7,319 bases of DNA, taken from NCBI GenBank assembly GCA_036260665.1, contig DATAMF010000581.1, positions 1-7,319 on the forward strand. The letters run 5' to 3'. The position numbers and the translations under genes were made by a program. Numbering within the stretch: position 1 is the stretch's first letter; each line of letters begins with the position of its first letter. The notes beneath the pieces are model-generated. The model saw only the letters and a list, made by a program, of their open reading frames with translations. It was not told the origin of the DNA and ran no database searches. Source of the DNA: DATAMF01 sp036260665. GTDB lineage: Bacteria > Chloroflexota > Anaerolineae > Aggregatilineales > Aggregatilineaceae. This document shows positions 1 to 5,597 of this stretch, in pieces.

Positions 1-108
1 GGGTACCCGAATCAGGAATACCAGGGTTATATGACGCGCGCCGGGGACGACGGTTATCGTCAAGCGGAACAAACCCGCGACTACACGCAGAACAAGGTAA
101 GCTGGTAA
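1..108 (+). CDS. 3' end of an unidentified gene (last 35 codons)
   Basis: An open frame enters from the left edge and ends at TAA 106-108. The visible tail is 35 residues, hydrophilic and rich in Tyr (five), Gln and Asp, and ends in NKVSW. It shows no membrane segment and no motif I recognise, so no function is offered. The next gene starts 2 nt after this stop in the same direction, so the two are probably co-transcribed, which makes it likely that the short frame is real. Because only the C-terminus is present, this could also be a chance open frame; the tight spacing is the main support. Confidence 0.5.
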   Translation, partial: GYPNQEYQGYMTRAGDDGYRQAEQTRDYTQNKVSW

Positions 109-110
109 GC

Positions 111-905
111 ATGCACGACATCACATCAATCAAGCGCCACATCCTGGTACTGCTCTTCGCGGCAGGAAGCCTCATGCTGTCTATTATCCAACTTGGCGGA
201 ACAGTATCCCATTCGGGCGCGATGCAACAAGATACGGCTATTCCGCTGGCGCTGGCAACCAATACCGAAACACCAGCACCAACCGGTTCACCGACCCGCA
301 CGCCGACCCAGGAAGGCGGGCCGCAGGTGTTGGTCGAGGCAATAGATCCGGATGTGGGAGCCAATGTGCGGTCATCGCCAGAAATCAGCGCCACCAACAT
401 CGTTGGGAAAATCATGCCTGGAAACCAGTATGTGGTGCGCGGGAAACGCTTCAACTGGTACCAGATCGAGTATCCTGAAGCGCCTAACGGCATCGCGTGG
501 GTGTACGCGGACGTGGTGACGGTCATCGGGAATGTGGACGATATTCGGGAATTTGAGGAAGGCGAAATCGCGACGGTTGATCCGATGGTGCTCGCCATTC
601 AGGGAACAGGTACCGCTGTCGCCAACACGCCGGGCGGACTCGCTACACTGACGGCACAGGCTATGATCACGCCGACAGGTGTATCGACGGCGGATGCGAG
701 CACCTCAACCTGGGTTCCGGGGCAACCGCTGCCAACTTTTACACCGCCGGGACTGTCGCTCACCCCGCCGATCATCCCGCAGCAGGTGGACGACAGCGCT
801 ACTTCTGGGGCGACGCTAGGCGGCGTGCCAACGCTGGTACCGATTTTGGGGCTGGCCGCGCTGGGCGTGCTGGGACTGCTGATCTCGCTAATCCGGCGAC
901 TCTAA
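111..905 (+). CDS. SH3-like domain protein with N- and C-terminal membrane segments
   Basis: This 264-residue protein is probably exported or membrane-anchored. Residues about 9-28 form a signal peptide or membrane anchor after a short positively charged start (SIKRH). A short Thr/Pro linker follows (about 50-66). Residues about 72-138 are a bacterial SH3-like domain: GANVRSSPEIS is the family's 'NVRSGPS' element, followed by IVGKIMPGNQYVV and the closing W-V-x-A-D-V strand. A long Thr/Pro/Ala-rich region (about 160-235) leads to a hydrophobic C-terminal helix (about 241-260) ending in Arg-Arg-Leu. Such domains usually bind cell-wall or surface ligands; the ligand here is unknown. The start follows the preceding stop by 2 nt with only a loosely placed AAGGT at 94-98, so coupling to the upstream gene is likely. 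The next gene is convergent and the stop codons overlap. Domain and export calls are firm; the biological role is not. Confidence 0.8.
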   Translation: MHDITSIKRHILVLLFAAGSLMLSIIQLGGTVSHSGAMQQDTAIPLALATNTETPAPTGSPTRTPTQEGGPQVLVEAIDPDVGANVRSSPEISATNIVGKIMPGNQYVVRGKRFNWYQIEYPEAPNGIAWVYADVVTVIGNVDDIREFEEGEIATVDPMVLAIQGTGTAVANTPGGLATLTAQAMITPTGVSTADASTSTWVPGQPLPTFTPPGLSLTPPIIPQQVDDSATSGATLGGVPTLVPILGLAALGVLGLLISLIRRL

Positions 906-1831
906 CCGCGAGCCTGCAAATCGACCAAAATCAGGATGAGCAGTGCCGCCGCCAAGATCAGCAGCGGGAGTCCCACGCGGACCAGCAACCCGCCGCGCGA
1001 CTGGGCCGGTTCGGATGGGCGCACGATCTGGAAACGCAGCACTTGCAGCATGATCACCGCGCCCAACGACCCAAATACGATCACAGTCAGCCAAGAAACA
1101 TCCAAGTACCCCTTGCCCAAAAACTCATGGAAGAGATCATCCGACCAACGCAGCGTGGCATAGTTAAAAGTGGTCAGGACGGCGAATCCGGTCCAGGGGG
1201 AGCCGCTGAGATAGACGGTCAGCGCGGCGGCATACGCGATCAACAGATACCCGCCAAATGATCCTAAACCGGACTGGAGCGCGGGCCGCACATTCTGGAT
1301 GGCGGTGAGAGTCAGGAAAAGACCCGCCACCAGCCCGGTGATCCACATGGCGCGGCGGCGACCCACACTGGCAGCGAGATCGGGTTGGACCAAGCCGAAC
1401 AACAGCCAGCTTTGGACCAGCGGGATCAGGACAACGGCAAACAGGATATGCAGTTCATACACGGCGGACTGGGTATCGAGGCCCAAGATCGAATCGGAGA
1501 GGGCCAGCATTGATTCCGGCATGGACAGCAGGCCCGCCGATTCTTCCAGTACATGGTTAAAGCCATCCATCAGCCACAGACCAAACGCCCACAAACAGAG
1601 CGCTGCCAAACCGCTGATCACCAGCATGATCGGATCGGGCAGCGGGCCGTTTATGTCATGCACCGCCAAACGTTTCAGATACATCACGCCGATGGATACC
1701 GCTGCGATCTGCACGAAATTGGCGACATAACGAAGCGTCAGCAGGTCGCTGTCGGCGAGCACGGTCTGTTCGATAAACAGGGCCACCGCTAATCCGGCTG
1801 CGACCCACAGGGCGATGCCTGTTCGTTTCAT
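902..1831 (-). CDS. Polytopic membrane protein, degenerate CPBP-protease-like
   Basis: A 309-residue protein with roughly eight or nine hydrophobic segments (about 5-21, 33-52, 66-88, 122-148, 160-178, 192-208, 210-226, 244-264, 282-304). The ATG at 1831 is chosen over an upstream in-frame start (1873) because it lies 1 nt after the kinase stop and has GGAG at 1839-1842, 7 nt upstream. Residues about 133-226 resemble the CPBP (CaaX protease / bacteriocin-processing) core in order and spacing: IPLVQSWLLFGLVQPDL sits where the family has a P-x-x-EELLFRG-x-LQP element, then GRRRAMWITGLVAGLFL, then YLSGSPWTGFAVLTTFNYA. The catalytic Glu-Glu, Arg and both His are replaced (Q140, S141, F145, T176, L219); only the Asn (N223) remains. 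It is probably not a protease. Co-translation with the kinase suggests it assists or is controlled by that kinase, which is inference. The family link is by eye only; a generic membrane protein is the alternative. Confidence 0.8.
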   Translation of the reverse strand: MKRTGIALWVAAGLAVALFIEQTVLADSDLLTLRYVANFVQIAAVSIGVMYLKRLAVHDINGPLPDPIMLVISGLAALCLWAFGLWLMDGFNHVLEESAGLLSMPESMLALSDSILGLDTQSAVYELHILFAVVLIPLVQSWLLFGLVQPDLAASVGRRRAMWITGLVAGLFLTLTAIQNVRPALQSGLGSFGGYLLIAYAAALTVYLSGSPWTGFAVLTTFNYATLRWSDDLFHEFLGKGYLDVSWLTVIVFGSLGAVIMLQVLRFQIVRPSEPAQSRGGLLVRVGLPLLILAAALLILILVDLQARG

Positions 1832-1832
1832 T

Positions 1833-4571
1833 TTACGACTCCACTTCGGGCACCAACGAGCAATCGCCGCCAACGCTTACCAAATCGGAACGCACCCATT
1901 GATCGCCCCACAGTTTCCACCACACAACGCCATCGGATCCCACCGCCTGCCCAAAGACGCCCGTTTTCTGGCCCTCTTCGATCACACCCTGGCGATCATA
2001 TTCGGTGCCGGGACCAAGCCGCAAGTTGATCGGGTCGGTGACGGATACCGTACAGGCGGCGACGCCCCACAGTTCACTCCCGTTGACCAGCAGCAAACGA
2101 CTATCTGGGCTGAAACTTCCGGTGCCATTTTCAAAAATCACCTCAGTTTCGCCGGTTTCCAGATTAATCACACGCCCGGTGAAATCTTCCATCGTCATCG
2201 AGACCAGCGATTCGTCGGGACTCCACGACGACAGCCAGACCTGCCCGGTGTAAACTTCGCCGGATTCGTAACGAATCTCGAAGCGTTTCAGATTTTGCCC
2301 GGTGACAGCATTCCAAACACTCAGTTCCCCATTCCAGCCGCCAAATACAATCTTTGACTGATCCCGATTGACAAATACCGTGCCGGGAGCGCCGGAGTCA
2401 CTCAGCACCAACAGACGGCTGTCGCCCGTTGCGACATTCCAAAAACGCAGAACCGTAGCGTTATCGCGGGGGGCATACGTGACTAAGGTCGAGGAGTCGG
2501 ATGTAAAAAACAGACCAAACCGGTTACTGCTTATTTCGGACGGATCGAGCGTCAGCGTCAGACGCTCCACCGCCGATGCCGTTTCCCAGAGCCGGATGGT
2601 ATTGTCGCCGTTATTAAACGCCACCAGCGAACCGTCCGGGCTGAGAACTACAAGCGGATCGACAGGAGTCTGTAAGACGGTGTGTCCCCACCCGGTGTCA
2701 ATATCCCAAAGCTGGACGCTGCCACGACGCAGCAGAATGATTGTCTGACCGTCGGGAGAAAAAGTCAGATTGTCCACAAACCCGACATTGATCAAGTCGG
2801 TTATGCCAATAACGCCCTGGCTCGTATGGGTCGCCACGTCCCAAAGCTCAATGCCATCACGAACACAGGCGTAATTAGCGTTGTATTCGAGGCACTGGTT
2901 GCCAGCCAGCAGGGAACCATCCGGGCTGAAGATACGCGCGCCGCCGGAGCCGGGATTCATCTGGGGATACGAACTGGCTAACTCAGCCAGCAGCACCATC
3001 TGACCCGCATTTTCACCCGTCATCGGCGGCAGGACGGCCAATTGGGGCGGGAGTTCGACGGGCGGCGGGGTGGTGGTGAACGTCGCGGCAGGCTCCGGTG
3101 TTTCGGTCAAAGTCGGTTCCGGTGTGGTGGTCGATGTGGCGGTTGGTTCTGGCGTATCGGTATAGGTTGCGGTTGGCTCCGGCGTATTCGTGAACGTCTC
3201 CGTCGGCGGCGGTGTTTCCGTGAACGTTGTGGTCGGTTCCGGCGTGCCGGTATAGGTCGCGGTTGGTTCTGGCGTATCGGTATAGGTTGCGGTCGGTTCC
3301 GGTGTGTTCGTAAATGTCTCCGTCGGCGGCGGCGTGTTCGTCGATGTTGCAGTCGGTTCCGGTGCATCGTCGGTGGGAAGCAACCCAACAGAAGCCGGAG
3401 TCCGGGTTGTGATGAAGGCGGTCTGGGTAGCACCAAAAGCGACCTGGGTATGCGCTATGTTTGTCTCTCGATGATCAGATGTTGTTTTCTGATCGTCGTC
3501 GGAGGGGCGCAGAAGCAGAAAGGCGAGCAGCGCGACAAGGCCGATACCTGCCGCAGCGAGTATCCAAAAGGGAAATGAGCGGGCGGGCTGTTGTTCCGCG
3601 ACTTTTGTCTGCGGACCGGAAACGATAGTCAGCAGTTCATCGCCGATGGGTGGCGTGGGCGGTACGGTGGGAGCAACTGCCAACTTACGAACCACCGGGG
3701 AAGTAAAAAAGCCGGTCTGTTCTTCCGTCTTGCCCTGAATGGCGCGTGTAAAAGCCTGCGCAAATGCAGTCACAGTCGGGAAACGATCCGACGCCTGCTT
3801 GGATAAGGCACGTTCCAGAACCGGAGAGAGCGACTCCGGCAGTGAATTTTTTACCAGATGGGGCGGTGTGGGCGTCTCGTTGAGATGCTTGTGCATCAGG
3901 CCGAAGGGAGTTGACGACTCAAATGGTACGCGGCCCGTGATGAGGGTGTAAACCGTTACACCGAGCGCATACTGATCGACGGCAGGGGTAATATCTTCGG
4001 AGCGCCACTGTTCCGGGGACATATAAATGGGCGTGCCCATCGCGACACCGGAAGAGGTCAGCGCGGTGGTGGCCTCGGTCAATTTGGCGATGCCGAAATC
4101 CACCAGATAGGAATGGCCCTGATGGTCAAACATAATATTGCTGGGTTTGATGTCGCGGTGAATCACGCCCTGACTATGCGCGTAGTCGAGGGCGCTGGCA
4201 AGCTGCTTGAGAAGGTCCGCTGTTTCATTCAGAGAAGGGAGATGGTCACTTTCACGCTGAACAATCCGTTCTGTGAGAGTTCCGCCGGTCAGAAGCCGCA
4301 TCGCCACAAAACTGACGCCATCCTGTGTGCCATAATCATAAACCGGGATAATGTGCGCATGCTCCAGTGAAGCAGCCGTTTCAGCCTCGCGGTTGAAACG
4401 TTCCAGATAACCGGACTGCTGCGCCAAGGAAAAGGTTAACACCTTCACCGCTACTTCGCGCCGTAAGCTGCGTTGATAGGCGCGATAGACCGCGCCCATA
4501 CCACCCAGGCCGAGCAGTTCACGTAGTTCATACTGGCCCAGCGTTTTACCTACTAAATTTTCGATATTCAC
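1833..4571 (-). CDS. Transmembrane Ser/Thr kinase with WD40-like propeller and SH3-like tail
   Basis: A 912-residue Hanks-type kinase. Kinase domain at about 14-275: Gly-rich loop GLGGMG (21-26), VAVK lysine K43, helix-C glutamate E62, HRDIKPSN (138-145; D140, N145), DFG (158-160), GTPIYMSPE (179-187), D199 and R263. All catalytic residues are present, and Thr168, Thr169 and Thr172 are candidate activation-loop sites. A Pro/Thr-rich juxtamembrane stretch leads to one membrane helix (about 333-354). Outside it are a Thr/Pro repeat stalk (403-500), about seven WD40-like blades (about 545-838, with SPDGS and LWD repeats) and an SH3-like domain (about 840-904, INLRLGPGTEY). Start is GTG at 4571 with GAGGGGG 4 nt upstream. 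The cytoplasmic half has no cysteine; the outer half has four (560, 569, 840, 904), consistent with two disulfides. It probably senses an envelope signal and phosphorylates cytoplasmic targets; neither is identified. The CPBP-like gene follows after 1 nt. Confidence 0.95.
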   Translation of the reverse strand: MNIENLVGKTLGQYELRELLGLGGMGAVYRAYQRSLRREVAVKVLTFSLAQQSGYLERFNREAETAASLEHAHIIPVYDYGTQDGVSFVAMRLLTGGTLTERIVQRESDHLPSLNETADLLKQLASALDYAHSQGVIHRDIKPSNIMFDHQGHSYLVDFGIAKLTEATTALTSSGVAMGTPIYMSPEQWRSEDITPAVDQYALGVTVYTLITGRVPFESSTPFGLMHKHLNETPTPPHLVKNSLPESLSPVLERALSKQASDRFPTVTAFAQAFTRAIQGKTEEQTGFFTSPVVRKLAVAPTVPPTPPIGDELLTIVSGPQTKVAEQQPARSFPFWILAAAGIGLVALLAFLLLRPSDDDQKTTSDHRETNIAHTQVAFGATQTAFITTRTPASVGLLPTDDAPEPTATSTNTPPPTETFTNTPEPTATYTDTPEPTATYTGTPEPTTTFTETPPPTETFTNTPEPTATYTDTPEPTATSTTTPEPTLTETPEPAATFTTTPPPVELPPQLAVLPPMTGENAGQMVLLAELASSYPQMNPGSGGARIFSPDGSLLAGNQCLEYNANYACVRDGIELWDVATHTSQGVIGITDLINVGFVDNLTFSPDGQTIILLRRGSVQLWDIDTGWGHTVLQTPVDPLVVLSPDGSLVAFNNGDNTIRLWETASAVERLTLTLDPSEISSNRFGLFFTSDSSTLVTYAPRDNATVLRFWNVATGDSRLLVLSDSGAPGTVFVNRDQSKIVFGGWNGELSVWNAVTGQNLKRFEIRYESGEVYTGQVWLSSWSPDESLVSMTMEDFTGRVINLETGETEVIFENGTGSFSPDSRLLLVNGSELWGVAACTVSVTDPINLRLGPGTEYDRQGVIEEGQKTGVFGQAVGSDGVVWWKLWGDQWVRSDLVSVGGDCSLVPEVES
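3072..3365 (-). repeat. 30-bp tandem repeat encoding the Thr/Pro stalk of the kinase
   Basis: About ten units of ten codons each encode variants of TPEPTATYTD (kinase residues 403-500; one unit has eight residues). There is a higher-order pattern: the block starting TPPPTETFTN then TPEPTATYTD (residues 413-452) is repeated at 453-490, a period of about 120 bp. Such Thr/Pro stalks are common spacers on exported proteins of this group and are often glycosylated. The repeat is prone to length change by slippage or recombination, so its copy number may differ between strains or be misassembled from short reads. Confidence 0.9.
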
Positions 4572-4606
4572 AAAACCCCCTCAGCCACAGTAAGCACGAC
4601 TCCCCT

Positions 4607-4636
4607 ATTGTAGTACCGACTATCCGTTTCCCTCAA
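4607..4636 (-). promoter_or_regulatory. Probable promoter of the kinase operon
   Basis: On the minus strand, TTGAGG (4636-4631) and TACAAT (4612-4607) are separated by 18 bp, a reasonable housekeeping-sigma match (4/6 and 5/6). Transcription would start near 4600, giving a leader of about 28 nt that contains the GAGGGGG ribosome-binding site (4582-4576) just before the GTG start. It is divergent from, and does not overlap, the plus-strand promoter to its right. Confidence 0.55.
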
Positions 4637-4675
4637 TAGCTCACTGATCACATCCCCTCAATTCCCGCGTACAAA

Positions 4676-4704
4676 CTGACGGTAGGCGTTTGTGGTGTTA
4701 TAAT
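4676..4704 (+). promoter_or_regulatory. Extended -10 promoter of the first STAS gene
   Basis: A perfect TATAAT (4699-4704) is preceded by TG one base upstream (TGTTATAAT), the extended -10 form. CTGACG at 4676-4681 (4/6 of TTGACA) lies at an exact 17-bp spacing. The start would be near 4711, leaving a leader of about 70 nt that includes the 10-bp tandem repeat. This is the best promoter match in the window and probably drives the STAS/switch-kinase cluster. Confidence 0.75.
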
Positions 4705-4730
4705 CGCCGATACGCAGCGAAAGACACATG

Positions 4731-4780
4731 AAGAAATACGAAAAAACACAAAGAACACGAAAGAACACGAAGGAACACGA
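4731..4780 (+). repeat. 10-bp tandem repeat array carrying the ribosome-binding site
   Basis: Five consecutive 10-bp units end exactly at the start codon of the first STAS gene. The last three are AAGAACACGA, AAGAACACGA and AGGAACACGA; the two before are degenerate (AAGAAATACG, AAAAAACACA). The AGGA of the final unit (4771-4774) sits 6 nt before ATG 4781 and is the Shine-Dalgarno sequence, so the repeat forms the translation initiation region. The period is close to one helical turn. AAGAACACGAA-type arrays recur in other bacterial genomes, so this may be a local copy of a dispersed repeat. Confidence 0.8.
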
Positions 4781-5137
4781 ATGTTCACAGTCAACGAGTC
4801 GCAAATCAAGGGCGTACACATCTTTGAAGTGATCGGGCGGATGGATGGAGACACCGCGCCGGAACTGGGGCGACAGATGGATGCAGCCCTGGATAAAGCT
4901 ATTCACCAATTGGTGCTTGATCTGAATGGAGTGGACTATATGAGTAGTCCGGGCCTGCGGGAAATCGTCCGCATTTACAAACGGGCACAGAGCGCGGGCG
5001 GCGATTTGCGGCTGGCGAGTCCCTCGGATCGGGTGTTGACGGTGCTCCAACTAGCGGGACTGGATCGGGCGATGAAACTGTATACAAGCAGTCTCGAAGC
5101 TGTGGATAGTTTCTCTGCCGCTTCCCCAATTAAATGA
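4781..5137 (+). CDS. STAS-domain anti-sigma-factor antagonist (RsbV/SpoIIAA-like), copy 1
   Basis: A 118-residue single STAS domain, the usual size of SpoIIAA/RsbV proteins. Key elements in order: VHIFEVIGRMDGDTAPEL (strand and first helix), LVLDLNGVDYMSSPGLREIV (core strand and phosphorylation loop), GGDLRLASPSDRV and LAGLD. Aligning YMSSPGL with FMDSSGL of SpoIIAA places the regulatory serine at S56, and it is present. In the known systems the unphosphorylated antagonist binds an RsbW-type anti-sigma kinase, which inactivates it by phosphorylating this serine. The start is ATG 4781 with AGGA 6 nt upstream. It has a clear promoter of its own, and a paralogue follows 36 nt later. Pro57 in place of the more usual Ala/Ser/Thr beside the phosphosite is a small oddity. 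Its partner is presumably the downstream switch-kinase fusion, which is inference. Confidence 0.93.
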   Translation: MFTVNESQIKGVHIFEVIGRMDGDTAPELGRQMDAALDKAIHQLVLDLNGVDYMSSPGLREIVRIYKRAQSAGGDLRLASPSDRVLTVLQLAGLDRAMKLYTSSLEAVDSFSAASPIK

Positions 5138-5143
5138 TATAAT
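5115..5143 (+). promoter_or_regulatory. Second extended -10 promoter, embedded in the stop codon of STAS copy 1
   Basis: TATAAT at 5138-5143 directly follows the TGA stop (5135-5137) of the first STAS gene, and that TGA supplies the TG of an extended -10 (TGATATAAT). CTGCCG at 5115-5120 is at 17-bp spacing but is weak (3/6). The design mirrors the first promoter: CTGACG versus CTGCCG, the same spacing and the same extended -10. It would let the second STAS gene and downstream genes be transcribed without the first. Confidence 0.55.
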
Positions 5144-5173
5144 GACTGCCACTTGCGAAAGGAGCCAACTGTT

Positions 5174-5512
5174 ATGGTCATGGAAATTAATGTCTCAGAG
5201 ATGAAACGTGTCCAGCTTTTTGAGGTGATTGGGCGCATCGACAGCACGAATGCGGCTGAAATGGGGGCAGCAATGGATAAGGTGGTCGATGAAGGACGAA
5301 ACAACCTCGTCCTCGACCTGGGGGGTGTTGAATATATGAGCAGCGCCGGGCTGCGTGAAATGGTGCGCGTGCTGAAGCGCGTCAAACGCGGCGGGGGTGA
5401 TCTGCGGATTGCGAATCCATCGGATCGCGTCAAGGAAGTCTTGGAACTGGCGGGACTCGATACGATTTTTGAGATTTATCCGACCCAAGTTGAAGCGGTT
5501 GGCAGCTTTTAG
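5174..5512 (+). CDS. STAS-domain anti-sigma-factor antagonist (RsbV/SpoIIAA-like), copy 2
   Basis: A 112-residue single STAS domain, about 56% identical to copy 1 by hand alignment (about 60 of 108 positions). It has VQLFEVIGRIDSTNAAEM, LVLDLGGVEYMSSAGLREMV and GGDLRIANPSDRV. The predicted phosphoserine is S57 in YMSSAGL. The start is ATG 5174, which has AAGGAG (5159-5164) 9 nt upstream; an in-frame TTG at 5153 lies before that Shine-Dalgarno and is unlikely. The gene has its own promoter-like element immediately upstream and is followed by a 72-nt gap containing an RNA hairpin. The tandem paralogues probably arose by duplication. They may compete for, or be specialised toward, the same kinase, but their distinct roles cannot be read from the sequence. 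Confidence 0.93.
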   Translation: MVMEINVSEMKRVQLFEVIGRIDSTNAAEMGAAMDKVVDEGRNNLVLDLGGVEYMSSAGLREMVRVLKRVKRGGGDLRIANPSDRVKEVLELAGLDTIFEIYPTQVEAVGSF

Positions 5513-5535
5513 TACAGGGAATCATTGTTGCGGTA

Positions 5536-5560
5536 CCCTCTTCCCTGGTGGGGAGGAGGG
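5536..5560 (+). promoter_or_regulatory. RNA hairpin masking a strong Shine-Dalgarno sequence
   Basis: CCCTCTTCCC (5536-5545) and GGGAGGAGGG (5551-5560) form a continuous 10-bp stem (nine Watson-Crick pairs and one U-G) with a 5-nt loop, TGGTG. The right arm is a near-ideal Shine-Dalgarno sequence placed 7 nt before ATG 5568. No T-run follows on either strand, so it does not look like an intrinsic terminator. Folded RNA would hide the ribosome-binding site; unfolding by heat, a protein or a ribosome would expose it. Confidence 0.7.
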
Positions 5561-5567
5561 AAAGCCC

Positions 5568-5597
5568 ATGAGTGAAGGTGTTGTATGCGTGAAGTGA
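5568..5597 (+). CDS. Possible 9-codon leader ORF (MSEGVVCVK) overlapping the next gene
   Basis: ATG 5568 to TGA 5597 encodes MSEGVVCVK. It is preceded at ideal distance by GGAGGAGGG, the strongest ribosome-binding site in the window, which lies in the right arm of a hairpin. The frame overlaps the first 13 nt of the switch-kinase fusion gene (ATG 5585) in a different frame. Ribosomes finishing here would be next to the fusion start, so translational coupling is plausible. The peptide itself has no recognisable function. The alternative is that the ORF is incidental, or that a base error hides an extended N-terminus of the fusion. Confidence 0.4.
   Translation: MSEGVVCVK

Noticed and set aside
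1832..1873. N-terminal extension of the CPBP-like protein to a start at 1873
   Set aside because: The extra 14 residues overlap the kinase C-terminus in another frame and lack hydrophobic or conserved character; ATG 1831 has a well-placed GGAG and sits 1 nt after the kinase stop.
3042..3578. 178-codon plus-strand open frame rich in Arg, Gly and Cys opposite the kinase stalk
   Set aside because: It is the complement of the Thr/Pro repeat of the kinase; its low-complexity RRRG composition is a by-product of the repeat, and no homologous-looking motif is present.
4728..4832. 34-codon ORF starting at ATG 4728 through the tandem repeat
   Set aside because: It has no good ribosome-binding site and a Lys/Arg/Thr-rich repeat-derived product, and it overlaps the STAS gene in another frame.
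5153..5173. TTG start for STAS copy 2 at 5153
   Set aside because: The Shine-Dalgarno AAGGAG (5159-5164) lies downstream of this TTG and correctly serves ATG 5174.
5536..5560. Intrinsic transcription terminator between STAS copy 2 and the fusion gene
   Set aside because: The stem is strong, but neither strand has a following T-run, and the right arm is a Shine-Dalgarno sequence at correct distance to an ATG.
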